Shown: piece by piece, positions 24,771 to 39,450 of the stretch
How positions within the stretch are numbered: position 1 is the stretch's first letter
Layout: every line of letters starts with the position of its first letter
NCBI GenBank assembly: GCA_028751875.1
Contig: CM054158.1
Location: 6,554,361 to 6,618,360, forward strand
Origin: Rapana venosa
Taxonomy: Eukaryota > Mollusca > Gastropoda > Neogastropoda > Muricidae
Length of the DNA: 64,000 bases
Direction: 5' to 3'
Translations under genes and position numbers: made by a program
Notes under the pieces: generated by a model
What the model saw: the letters and a program-made list of their open reading frames with translations, nothing else
Told to the model about the DNA's origin: nothing
Database searches by the model: none

Positions 24771-26713
24771 CACCACACACACACACCACACACACAAGAA
24801 AACACTTAGAAGTGAAAGATGTTGAAAATTAGGACAGATATGTGGGGGGAAAGTCTCAGTAGGAAATAAGTGTGTTTTGAGGCTGGATTTGAAGGAATCA
24901 AGTGAAGGCTTTGACGAAGTGAAAGAGGAGGTCATTCCAGGTGGATGGACCAGAAACAGAGAAGGAGCGACGGCCAACAGTGGTTTGTTTGAATCTGGGT
25001 GTTCGAAAGCACAAAGTATCTGCGGCTGAACGAAGGGAACGAGATGGAGTGTACAGGTGAAGACAGTTACAGAGATAAGAGGGTGCAGATTTGTGGAGAC
25101 ATTTGAAACAGAGGGTATTGATTTTATACTCCGGTCTTTGTGAGACAGGCAACCAGTGAAGAGATCGCAGAAGAGGAGTGATGTGTTCAGATTTTTTCTT
25201 TCTTAGGACCAGTCGAGCTGCAGAGTTTTGCATGCGTTGAAGAGAGTGGATAGATGATGCTGGTAGGCCAGCCAAAAGAGAATTACAGTAGTCTAAACGT
25301 GAAAGAATGAGAGATGTGACAAGCTTAGAAGTTGCATCAGTGGACAGATACTTGCGAATCGCGCTTATGCGTCGTAATTGATAGTAGCAAGACTGGCAGG
25401 TCTGGGTGATGAATTTTTTCATAGAGAGTGTGTTGTCAAGAACTACTCCTAAATACTATAACTATAATCAAATTTCTGCCCAGTTTCCAAAACAGCAGCT
25501 GCCTCCTCTGCTGTTTTGGACACGACGGACTAACATACAAGCCAGCAAAATCGGTCACACAAACAAACATACAAGCCAGCAAAATCAGCCACACAGACAA
25601 ACATACAAGCCAGCAAAATCGTCGGTCACACAGACAAACATACAAGCCGGCACAATCGGTCACACAGACAAACATACAAGCCAGCAAAATCGGCCACACA
25701 GACAAACTTACAAGCCAGCAAAATCGTCGGTCACACAGACAAACATACAAGCCGGCACAATCGGTCACACAGACAAACATACAAGCCGGCAAAATCGGTC
25801 ACACAGACAAACATACAAGCCAGCAAAATCGGTCACACAGACAAACATACAAGCCAGCAAAATCGGTCACACAGACAAAATGTGTCACCACTTGGTGAAC
25901 CTCCAAGCTCTAGCTGAGGGACAACACCCCCCCCCCCCCCCCCAACAAGAAAATCACGATAACATATCCAATAAACCCTGATGATAACACTTTTCATCTG
26001 TGCACTTAACATTCCATTATCGCCAACAATTCCTTGAGTGCTAAGTCTCAAATCACTGGAAGGGTTGGTTGGTTGGTTGGCTGGATGTTTTTCTTTAAAG
26101 GTCTTGACTGACAGCGGTGCACACAAATAAAACAAAACCAAGATACAAAGCCCAACAATGAAACAAAAAGGAAGGGGGAGGGGGGGGGTGTATCAAAGGA
26201 GAGAAAAACTTTGTGTATGTTAAGGGAATGGGTGGGGCTGGGGGGAAGGGGGGTGGTGATGGGTAGAGGTTGGAGATGGTGGTGGTGGTGGTGGGGGGGG
26301 GGGGGGGATGGTTTGGAAGAAAACACAAAGACTGATCTTTTCAACCCTACCAGGATGCTTGTTTTTTAAAAATTTTCTCTCTTCTCACTCCCTCTCCCCC
26401 CTCAATAACACACACACATGCACACACACGCGCGTGCGCACATGCACACACATGTACACACACATATGTATGCATGCAAGCAAGCATGCATGCATATACA
26501 CACACACATACATGCACACGCATGTACACACACACATGTACATACAAGCACACTAACACACATACATGCACACACACACATATATACATACAAGCGCATC
26601 ACACACACACACGTCTGTATTGCTGCAAGTAACTTCACTAAAGCCTGTTGGATAAAGTGTAAAGTAATGACATGCAAAGGAAGATAAGCTGGTGCAAACA
26701 TTGTTGTTGTTAT

Positions 26714-26778
<65 letters not shown>

Positions 26779-26824
26779 TATGTGTGAGTGTGTGTGTGTG
26801 AGTGTGTGTGTGTGTGTGTGTGAG

Positions 26825-26867
<43 letters not shown>

Positions 26868-26961
26868 AAGTCAAGTCAAGTCAAGTCAAAATTTTATTTC
26901 CAGATGGTACATTGAATAAGCAATGCATTTGCTTTTTTTCATCAAGCCATCTATCTAAGAA

Positions 26962-27004
<43 letters not shown>

Positions 27005-27084
27005 TGTGGTGGGTGGGTGTATGTGTGAGTGTGAGTGTGTGTGTGGGGGGGTGTATGTGTGAGTGTGTGTGTGTTTGTTTGTGT

Positions 27085-27161
<77 letters not shown>

Positions 27162-28008
27162 TTTTATTGATTTAATTAATTAAGCCAGCCCTCATGTCAG
27201 TTTGAGGATTCGTTTGAAGTGTATGCGCATGCATGCATGCGTGTGTGTGTATATGCATGAATGAGTGTGTTTGTGTGTGCATGTGCATGAATGTGTGCGT
27301 GTGTATATGCATGAATGAGTCTGTGTATGCATGACTGTGTGTGTGTGAGTGTGGATGCATGAATGTGTTGTGTATGCATGAATGTGTGTATGCATAAATG
27401 TATGTTGTGTGTGTGGAGTGTGTGTGTGTGAGCAAGCCTACATGCATGTGTGTTTGCATGCATGTGTGTATATATGCATGTATGCATGTGCATACATGTG
27501 TATGTTCACATGCTTATATGCATGAGAGCATATGCGCACTTTTGCATACATGTCTGTTGTACATCATTTCACCATCTTTCTTTTCTCAAAGATATTTCAA
27601 ACTGCTTCAGTGCGACTGATCTATGCATTTGTGCACACGTCCGTACAACTTTATATGTACCCTCACATGTCAAACTTATCCCCAAAAATTAAATGCACAG
27701 CACACACTCACATAAAAACTCAAATTTAACACCCCCAAAAAACAACACAACAACAAAACAAAAACAACAACAAACAAAACCCTCTCACATCTACCCCCGT
27801 CATGCGAACTTACTCACTGTCTCAACAATGAAGCACAGACCCCTCTCTAAATCAACACACACCGTTTTAGCTTTGTTGCTTGGTGAATTAATTCCAAACA
27901 ACCCACAGCACAACACCCTACCCTGGGTACGTTTTTCTGCTCCTCTCTGACTGCACACATTAACCAACCGACCAGACTCCAAATTACTCGCCTGTGTGCA
28001 TTTTGCAA

Positions 28009-28056
<48 letters not shown>

Positions 28057-28686
28057 TTGTGAGTGTGGTGTGTGTGTGTGGTGTGTGTGTGTGTGTATGT
28101 GTGTTGTGTGTGTGTGGTGTGTGTGTGTGATGTGGTGTGTGGTGTGATTGTTGTGTGTGTGTGTGTTTTGTGTGTGTGAGTGAGAGTGTGTGTGAGTGTG
28201 TGTGTGTGTGTGTGTGTGTAAGTGTGTGTGTGAGTAAGTGTGGTGTGTGTGTGATGTGTGATGTGTGTGTTGTGTGTGTGAGAGAGAGAGACAAGACAGA
28301 GAGAATGACAGTGTTGCTGGGGTGTGTATATGCATGTGCATGCATATGTGTGTGTGTTTGTGTGTGTGCGTGCATGCGTGTGTGCATATGTGTGCATGCG
28401 TGTGTGAGTGTTCTATACACATCTTTATGAACTGTATGCTTACACATTAGGTGTGTTGTTTCATTCTTTAGCTAAATACCTCTTCACTGATGAACAAGTA
28501 TTTCAAAAGCATATGTATGCTTTCATGACTGTGTCACAGTATGAGAAAGAGATTGGGGGGGGGGGGGGGGGGGGGGGAGGGAGAGGGGAGGAGGAACAGG
28601 GACACGAGAGAGGTGAAGGATAGAAGTGGCGTGAGAGAGAGAGAGGTAGAGAGAGAGAGGGGAAAGAGAGAGAGAGAGAGAGAGGA

Positions 28687-28779
<93 letters not shown>

Positions 28780-28805
28780 GGAGAAAGAGAGAGAGAGAGA
28801 GGAGA

Positions 28806-28859
<54 letters not shown>

Positions 28860-29178
28860 AGAGAGAGAAGAGAGGAGAGAGAGGCAGACAGCCAGCCAGC
28901 CAGACACAGACTGACTGGTCAAAGGTCAGCCGCACCAACAACTGCAGTGCAATATCAGTGTAAGAATACCCCTGTACAGACCATGACACAGTCAGTACTA
29001 CACTGGAATCTTTTTTCTCTTCCACAAACATCCCAACCACCATCACCATCCCCACCGCTACCACCACCACCACCACCACAACCGCCACCACCAACACCAA
29101 CACCACTATTCCACCAACCCCACCACCACCACCCCTCTGTGCTCTCCACCATCTGCTTTACCTTGCAAGCTGTTCTCC

Positions 29179-29221
<43 letters not shown>

Positions 29222-30588
29222 TTGCCAACATAAAAAAACAAGAATTAACACAACTGTGGTTGTTTTATTTTTCAGATAATTATTTTACTAGGTTTAAGCC
29301 CCCCCCCCCCCCACCACTCCCCCACAGAGATCTGTAGAGGGTGGGTACATGGGATAGTTAGGGTGAAGAGGGGAAACAGGGCAAGGGGTGAGTGGTGGGA
29401 AAGTGAGGCTATCTATCTTGTGTCAATAACTGGAATGCTCCTCTTTCCCAGTGTACACTTAAGGTGATGGGTACACCAGCACTAAAGATGCACCCGAAAC
29501 TGACCTTAACTGGTACATGTGTACTCAGTATGCCCTATTGGCAAGATAAGTAGCTGAGCTAGCAAGCAATTTACTCCCTTGTGTAAAAAACTTGAAAGTT
29601 GGGGTGACCGGGTCTAGAAAATTACTAGTTAAAATGTTTTAGTAAAAAAAACCCCAACAACAACACCCCAGGTCAGCTGTTTCCATCTATAAACCAAAGT
29701 TATGTACACGGAACATCTTGTGCACACGTCAAAAACTTGTCCTGCTTTTTGAAAGAGTAGGTCATTGTATGGGAACAGATGACAAAACTGACTACACTGC
29801 ATGCACACTGGGACTGGATGTAAAAAAAACAAAAGCACATAAGTGCTTATTCCATTGTCTTCAAAATTAAAGGAACAAAAAAGAAAATAGATGAAATAAA
29901 AATAAAAATCAAGACCTCTGTTAGCTTTGACATTGAGTGAGTTGGGGGTGGGGGGTTGTGGGTTTGGGTTTTTAAACTTTTTTTTATTTGTTTGTTCTTT
30001 GGCTAGAGCTCCAAGGTTTACCATGATGGTATTTTGCGTATGCGACCCTTGCCCACCATTAAGGTAGCTGCATTTCGACTTCCAGGATAATTCTAAACAC
30101 AACACCAGTGCGAACGCATTTTTAAAAAACTCTCATCCGTTTCTACCAGCACACAATGAATGGCCTACTCTTCTGAAAGGTGGAACAGGTTTTAACATAT
30201 GCGCAAGATGTTCAGCACGTGCTTGAACATGGGACCTCTGTTTACAGTCTCGTCCAAAGGCCTCTTGGGGGAGTGGAGTCAGCAGTGCTGGTGTACACTG
30301 CAGGGGGAAAATCCCCTCAGTGGTGGCTGTAACACAGGCAGGACAGACAGGGATGGGAAGGACCATGCACAGGGGGGGCCCTGAAGACTGACAGCATCCA
30401 CACACAGGCTGATGGGCAATGACCAACGGAAAGAGATGAAGGTGGACCATAAAGAACCGACACCACCACCACCAACAACAACAACCACCACCACCAACAA
30501 CAACAACCACCACCAAAGTCCAGAAGAAGGGGAACACCAAAGAAAAGACAGAAGACTATCCAACAAGACAGAGAGAGAGAGAAGAGAG

Positions 30589-30657
<69 letters not shown>

Positions 30658-33600
30658 AGAGAGGAGAGGAGAGAGAGAGTAATGCATGCTCAATTCATGT
30701 CCATCAAAGCAAAGATTCCCACTTCAGTACTCCTTCTTAGCCTGCGAAGGTGATCCCATCACTTTGGAGTTGCACAATGGAAAAACTGAAAATATGATCT
30801 CAAAAAAAAAGAAGAAAAAAAGACTCTTACACAGGCCATGAGATCATGAGCAAGTTAGTTCTTTTTCTTCTGCTGTTTTTGTGTGTGTGGTGGTTTTTTT
30901 AAACAATGACCAAAGTTAGCATGAAGGCAGATCTCCCTCAGAGTGCCTGTGCACCGGACAGTCAGTCTCTCACCTTGTCCAAACTGATGGCTGCCGTCAG
31001 GCCACTCAGCATGAAGGGAAGAAATTTGGGATCCACGGCTGGGAGAGGCACGACCTGTTTGGCTGGCACCGTCTGTCACAGGGGGGAGAGAGAGAGAGAG
31101 AGCACAAGAAGGTTTATTTACATGTTTGAGCAAGTTCAGAGAGGTATGAAGGCACACGATTGGTACAACAATTAAAAATACAAACATCCCTGAAGTCGGA
31201 ATGCGGCTACCTTCATAGTGGGCAAAAATGGTCACTGTACGCAAAATCTCACCATTGATGAACCCCAGAGCTCTATCCGAAGAAGAAGAAGAACAACAAA
31301 ACAATCAAACAAACAAACAGGTCTGTTTTGATACTTGATTCTCTCCAAGAAAAGAAGCCAGTAAAGCTGTTCTAGCAGGGTTGGTGTAAGGTTATCAATG
31401 GGAGGCTTTAAAAATCAGATGGGCAGATGAGTTTTGCAGTTCAGGCACAAGTTCCATGACTGACTGAGGGGACCCCATCAACACAGAGTTGCAGTGGTCT
31501 TACTGAGATAGAATGCATGATGTTACTAGGGCTTTAGTGAGATCTATATAGAGCTTTCTACGGATGGAACTGATTCGTTGGGAGTTCAAAGAGGGTAGTC
31601 TGACAAACTCTTTTCTGTTTGTGTGTTTTGGGTTGTTGTTGTTGTTGTTTTTTGTTGTTGCCATTCCTTGGCTACAGCTCTATGGTTCACCAATGGTGAG
31701 ATTTTTGTGTATGTGATCCCCCCCCCTCCCCCCAAACTCCACCATTTAGGTAGCTGCATTCCAACTTTGGGGATAAAAGGAAAGGTAAAGGTGTCCCATA
31801 ACCTATAAGGTCGTAGGGGAGCGAGGCGTCAGAGACCTCACTTCTCTAGGGCCAGCATTTTGAGGGCGGCGCCCATCTCTTCTCCCTCGCTGCTTTACCT
31901 TCCCTGACCCTAAAGAGGGCAGGTAGTACCCATTTACAGCTGGGTGAACTGTACTGAAGCCAAGGCGCGCAAACGGTCACCCATCCAACTGGTAACCCGC
32001 TCGACGCTGCTCAACTTGGCTGGGGGAAAGCGAGTGCTACGACCACTGAGCTATCCCGTCCTTTGGGGATAAACTCCAGTTTAAAAGTCACAGGAGATGT
32101 GGCAGCAAAAACAAAACCAAACCAAACAACCAACCCCCCTCCCTCCCCAAGAAAACTCTATTATAAATCTTGAATCCACTTGGAAGGCACTTTTTTTCTG
32201 ATATGTTGACAGGCAGTCTGGTAGCCCTTCACCTCAAATTGTTCAGAGAATAAACTGTTTACATGATTGAGTGCTTTCCTATGGAGAACAAGCACAATAT
32301 AACCCCTGTAAATGTCTCTATTTGTGAGATAATAAACTAAAAAAAAAAAATTTAACTAAAAAACCCCCCCAACTATTTGAATTGAATAGAATTGAATTTT
32401 GCTTACCTTGTAATCGGAGAAAGCCCCCGCGTTAAGGTAGACAACTGGCTGTCCCACTTTGAAGCTGGTGTTATCTCCCACTGCAGCGATTTCCCCCAGA
32501 CCCTGCAAAAAGCAATTCCGTGATTTGACTTCAGTTCTCTGGTAACTCCTTGAAGAGTCAGAGTAACTGCTCTGACAAGCTTTCACCAATGTGACTTTGC
32601 CAAGTTAAGCCCATTTCTTCCTGTCGAGCGTCAAATTGGCAGTTTAACCTTTGCTAGGTGACCTGGGTGTGAAATCACCCACACCCCTAGATTTTAGTCT
32701 GAAACTCCAGAAAATGTTAATGCTGCTTCATGAAATTTCATGACTTTGTCAATGAACCTCTGCCATACACATCCAAAGAAAACCATTTCAAGTTTTTGTG
32801 TTTACAAATAATTAAATAAACAAAAAGTGCTCAGTACATCATGGGTGTGAGCACACCCACACTTCCAAAGAACATATTCTATGCGCTGTATATCATAGGT
32901 GTACAGTCACCCATGCTGTAAGGCATGGTTGCCAGGACAGCCATGCAGAGGCATTCATGCCGTTGTTACTCTAAGACCTTCCTACCTTCAACTTCAAATC
33001 AACACCCTTCAACAAAGAAAAAAATTGTCCACAGAAAGAAATTTGTGTCACAAGCCACAAAAGTGATAAATTGAGAGTCAAAAAACACTTGGCAGTCTGA
33101 GAAAACCCAGAAATGTAGTCTTCACCTTCGTGCTTATTTCTCCCCATCCCGCCCCAGCATTCATTACAAGAACAAATCTTGTTCAAGCCAGCGTGTGTTA
33201 CCTGAAGTATCTGTGTGTATTCTGTGAGTCTCTTCTAAACCTGTAACACCCAGCCACCAACAAGAAGGAAGAGAAATCGACAGCCCCATTGTGAAGACCA
33301 CACTAAGGCAGTGACAGTGTGCTTTGGCCAAGACTTCCAAGCTGACTCATTAGGCAGCTTAGATATGTGTTGGGAGGCAAGAAGCAAGTAATACTGATTG
33401 GGAGAAAGAGTGTCCAAATGCATTTTATTCATTTATTTATATTTATTTATACCCCTTTAAGTCACGGCAGATTTCTCTGCGTGAAATTCAGGCTGCTCTT
33501 CCCGGGGACAGCGTGTCGTCACAAGAGCAGTGCCACCCTTTTACTTTTTTTCTTCTTTTTGTCTGCAACTGGTTTTGTTTTCCTATCAGAGTGGCTTTTT

Positions 33601-33683
33601 TTTTTCTACAGAATTTTGCCAGGGACAACTCTCTTGTTGCCATGGATTCTTTTACTGCGCTGAACAATTATGTGTAACACACT

Positions 33684-33714
<31 letters not shown>

Positions 33715-35657
33715 TAGCGCCCAGACCACCACTCATGGTCTGATGGATGGGGGAAAAGTTTCGGGCCCAAACAGGTAAGCTGGAACATTATTTTAGAGTG
33801 AGTGCTGTGAACCACACAAAATAAGCACAACATCTGAACTGACTTTGTCTAATGTGATGTGCTTAGAGAAAATCAGGGAAAAATTTACAATAACGCAAAT
33901 GAGCTCCGCAATATACATAATAGATATAAAAGACATGGCAAAACCTAGAGCAGCAGGAAATTCTAACATGGGTATATATATCATGGTGATCCATTGATGA
34001 CGGTAAACGGAGTGAAAAAAACGTGGTGTAACAATCATCTGGTGATCCCTGTGCTGAATATGAATGTAATATTGTGCATCATTCCATGATGTGGTAACCA
34101 TGTCATGATGATCGTTGTGTTGTATGTGTTGTTTGAAAATTTCTGGATTGTTTGTTTCATCCCTGACCCTCTGTTTCCCATGTGACAGGGCTTAAACCCA
34201 ACTGCATTAAATACAAATTGTACTGACATGGTTTCTAAGTCCATTTTATTTCACAGCTGGTTCTGTACAGGACGTAAAATGTTTGTTAAAAATAAAAGTG
34301 CACCTGTCAACGACTCGTGTGACATGCACCTGAATGGCTTGCGTAGATCTAACAGCAAAAATCTGGTTCAATGTTCTCTCTCCATTTGAAAACAAAATTG
34401 CAGTCATCATAGCTTACGTCTGTGTTTGTTGCAGCTGTTAAATCATGATATGGAATCCATGCCATGAATATTATCTGGGTTGTTGTGAACAGGGTTTTTT
34501 CTTCATAGTTAAATGTGTGTTTTGTGTCCAGTCCCCCAGTTCCCTTAAGAATGGGGTTAACAGCTTACCACAGTCACCATCTGTCTCTCTCAAAGCTGAG
34601 AATGTTCAGTATCATCGGCTATAGCCAGTCTACACAGCAATGAAAAATAGATGGGTCTAGAACTTAACATGTGCACATGGTGTTGAGCGTGTGTTGCTCA
34701 CACGCCTTGCGTTTCATATTGTCATCCAAAGAACATCAAAGGGGAATGGAGCTGTGACAAATGTTAAATCCATGCAAATTAATCCCCGTTCTCCTAGAGT
34801 AGACTGCTCAGTGACAAAACTTGAACCCACATCCTCAGCCTGCCTTTGTCCTGGCTTTCTTTCATCAGAGGCCTAACAGTCACCATTTATTCATTTATAC
34901 CACTTTAAGTCACAGCAGATTTCTCTGCGTGAAGTTCGGGCTGCTCTCCCCGGGGAGAGTGCGTCGTCACAAGAGCAGCTTCACCCTTTTTTCTTTTCTT
35001 TTTTTGGTCTGCAACTGTATTTGTTTCCCAATTAAAGTGGCTTTTTCTAAGAATTTTGCCAGGGACAACTCTCTTGTTGCCGTGGGTTCTTTTACGTGCA
35101 CTGAAAAGTTTGTGTAACACATGGGACCTTGGTTTATCGTTTCACCCGAAAGACTTATGCCCAGACCACCACTCATGGTCTAATGGTTGGGGGAAAAGTT
35201 TCGGGCCCAAATGGGATTCGAACCACCGCACACATCTGACCCAGACTTTTCGCATTCTAGACAGGCGCGTTACCTCTAGACCAACGATCCACCATACCCC
35301 TCTTCTGCTCTCCTCATCTATTCCACTCCCCTTCCTATCACGGCCCATACTGAAACGAATTTAAAAAACCAAGGTTGTTCTTCCTAAGAACAGTGCAGTG
35401 CTGTGTGGTTAGTATGTTTCCCAGCGAAACAGCCTGGAGATAATCCAGAACATAATTGCACTAAGTCACTACTCCTATCTTAAAGTCTCTGTGATATTGT
35501 GAATCTGTGCTGAATGTTGTGTGTATGGCAGTTGTTTAATCATATCTAGTTAATGTACAGGGAACTATACTGCAATTCTCCCTCTGTGTGTGTGTTGTGT
35601 GTGTTGTGTGTGTTGTGTTGTTGTGTGGTGTGATGTGTGTGTGTGTGTGTGAGTGGT

Positions 35658-35729
<72 letters not shown>

Positions 35730-36283
35730 TATTTATTTATTCTTTTATATCGAGGATAATGGAATAAGCACTTATGTGCTTTTTTACATCCAGTCCCCGA
35801 GTGTATGCGGTTTTGTAAATTCTGTCATCTGTTCCCACCGGCACACATTGGCCTGCTCTTATGAAAAGCGGGACAGGATTTAACGTGTGCGCAAGATGTT
35901 CTGCGTGCGTTCGCACACGGGGCCTCGGTTTATAGTCTCATCCGAAGGACTTTGTGGGAGAGTGGAGTCTGCACCGATGTTAACTCTAGAGGAAAATATC
36001 CCCTTGAACGGGAATTGAACCTGGGTCATCAAATTGCGAACCCAATGTTCTGACCACTAGGCTATCTCGTGCCCCAAGAGCGACAGAGAGTGAGAAAGAG
36101 AACATGAACTCAAACTCAAATATTTTATTGAGGTTAATTAGATAAGCCAGAGGCTTCTTTATACCAGGCCCTCATGGGGGAAAATGAAACAAACATGAAT
36201 AAACCAATGAATCAACAAACAAGTTTATGTCAAATAGCAATGAAATGAATCACCCTAATTGCCATTCAATGACTGATAAATCA

Positions 36284-36317
<34 letters not shown>

Positions 36318-36795
36318 CAGAGAGACAGACAAAGAAAGAGAAAGAGAGACAGAGACAAAGAGAGAGAGAAGAGAGGGAAGTACAGAGAGAGTGGGAGGAA
36401 GACTGGAAGCATGTTTGTGCATGTATGCATGCTTGTATCCTATTAAGGTTGTGTGTCTTTTTCTTCACAGTGAATGTTCCTTATAGCTTTCTTATCAGGC
36501 AAACATAACAGAGCACATGTTTGTTTAAGAAAAAAAGCTTTGTTAATCAGATTCACTCTCTCTCCCTCAAACACACACACACATAAACACACAACTACAC
36601 AACACACACTCACAGTCACACATACACACATATGCGCAACACACATCACACACTACACATACACGCACTACACACACAACTACACACACACACACATTAC
36701 ACACACACATATATAGGCATAGATTTATATCTGAACCATCACCACCCTCCACCCCACTGCACTCTCCACCATTTGCTTTACTTTTCAAGGCCGTC

Positions 36796-36862
<67 letters not shown>

Positions 36863-37156
36863 ACCACCCCCCACAAAAAAAAGAAAAAAAGAATTAACAC
36901 AACTTGTTTTTTCCAGATAACTATTTTATTAGGTTTAAGTCCCCCCCCCCCCCCCCCCCCCCCCTTCCTCTGTGCCCAACTTAGAGGTCTGCAGCAGAGG
37001 GTTGATAAATGAAACAGATATATATATATATATACATACACACACCTACCTCAAAGCCTGCATCAAAAGGTGGCTTCTTTGTGGGGTCATAGCGCCCTGC
37101 TGTGAAGTTGATGTCCGAGGCATTGATTCCCACATATCTGCTCCAACACACACACA

Positions 37157-37201
<45 letters not shown>

Positions 37202-39384
37202 AACACACACACCACACACACACACACACATTGTGTGTGTGAGTAATTTGATTTGTTCTGTACAAGTTTCAGCTGCTTATTTTAAGCTGAAATATAATAT
37301 CCATCTGAAATAAAGAACAGAAAAATAAACAAATATGTGTGTGTGTGCGTGCATGCATGTGTGAGTGTAAGCGCATGCGTGTGTGTGTGTGTAGTGTGTG
37401 TGTGTAGTGTGTGTGTGTGGTGTGTGTGAGTGTGTGCATGCATGCGTCCATGTTTGAAAGTGTGTATATGTGTGCGTGTCCGTGGCCGAGTGGTTTAGGT
37501 GGTCAACTCGTGATCCAGAGGTCGCGGGTTCGATCCCCGCTCGGCTCGGTGTTGTGTCCTTGGGAAAGACACTTTACTCCTATTTTCTCACTCCACCCAG
37601 GTGTACAAGTGGGTACCAGCTCTGCTGGGGAAGTATCTGGCGACAGACTAGCGTCCTGTCACAGGGGTGGTGAAAAACCATCAGTTCGCTTAACGCTACA
37701 GAAACCGGGATAAGCTCCGGCTCTATGGGCCTTCTGGCTCGAAAGAACATACTACTACTATATGTGTGCGTGTATGCGTGTGGGTGCGAGACACAGAGAG
37801 AGAGAGAGTGAGAGACAGAGACAGAAACATAGAGAGAAAGCAAGCACTCTCATATTATGTATGCAGGTGTATATATGCATGCTGTGCGAGTGCTTGTTTT
37901 TCCTACTCCATTTGGCACGTGTAATATTGCAAATATATGGAAATGGCCACCAGCTTGCAAAGATCAGATGAAACCACAAATAAAACAGACAATTCTGTCC
38001 ACAAGAATTAACCAAGAAACATGATCGCATCACTTACAACATGCACCATGTACAGAAAATGTATAGAACAGGAGAAGAAAAAAAAACAAACATCCAAGAA
38101 ACAAAATCTAAATAAACAGACTTTAAGATAGAAAAAGGAAAAGATAAGTATATGTGTGAGTATAAGTGTGTGTGTGTGAGCATGTGCGTGTGTGTGTATG
38201 AGTGTGTGAAAAGCAAACTTTGGTTGTAAAATGTAAGCTTATGTTCCGTTTCTCAATAAACTCCTTGACATGATCTGTTTTTTTCATTCCTTGGCTAGTG
38301 CTCCAAGATTCACTAATGGTCAGATTTTAGCCTATGAGACCGTTTGTTTCCCTGCCCTTAATAAGATAGCTGCATTCCAACTTTGGGCATGCAGTTAGGA
38401 ATTGAATCTACCAATTTTGCCAGGGCAGTCAAGAGGTACCTCCCTGCTCTTTCCGATTTTCAACTGTCGTGGGTTCTTTTGACCTGCACAAGTCCATAAG
38501 CACACACAGCCGGCTGGTTTTGAGCCTCTTCCTAAAGACTTGACATTCAGTTCCATCCTCCCACCAAGTAGTATGTTCTTTCGAGCCAGAAGGCCCATAG
38601 AGCCGGAGCTTATCCCGGTTTCTGTAGCGTTAAGCGAACTGATGGTTTTTCACCACCCCTGTGACAGGACGCTAGTCTGTCGCCAGATACTTCCCCAGCA
38701 GAGCTGGTACCCACTTGTACACCTGGGTGGAGTGAGGAAAATAGGAGTAAAGTGGCTTTCCCAAGGACACAACACCGAGCCGAGCGGGGATCGAACCCGC
38801 GATCTCTGGATCACGAGTTGACCGCCTAAACCACTCGACCACGGTGCCTCCCTATTCTCCCACCAAACTGGGAGGAAAGGGCAAGGCTGGGAATCGAACC
38901 CAGAACCTCACAGTTTACTTGCTAGCCAGGTGAACGTCTAAACTCGCCTACTACCTTCACTTCTTGACTTGATCTGAATTCACTTCGGTTTTAGAACACT
39001 TTCTACACTGAATTTTTCAGGTGATGTAGGCAAATTTAATCTGACAAGCCAAGCCCTCTCCAAGCAGCAGGATGCATGCTGGGCATGTCTGTGTCATCCA
39101 TGCCAGCTGCCTTACTTCTCCACCAAAGGTTGATAGGATTTTAATGTGTGCGTAAAGTGATCTGCATACGTTCGTTCGCACACACAGACCTTGGTTTATT
39201 GTCTTACCCTTAGGGCTTCCAAGGGAGTTGAGTCAGTTCCTATGGTTTTGTTTGTTTGTTTTAGAGCTCGATGGTGAGATTTTGTGTAAGCAACCGTTTT
39301 TGTCTGCCATAAAAGTAGCCACATTCTGACTTCAGAGATGTATGCTGAGTATATTCCTATTTCTGTGACCCTGTGATCCTCTGC

Positions 39385-39450
<66 letters not shown>

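Noticed and set aside
25406..25981. A 191-residue frame with repeated [14 protein letters not shown] units.
   Set aside because: It is a 34-bp minisatellite read through in every frame; no splice sites or start context support it.
28137..28447. His/Thr- and Cys/Val-rich frames over CA/GT tracts.
   Set aside because: Simple-repeat artefacts.
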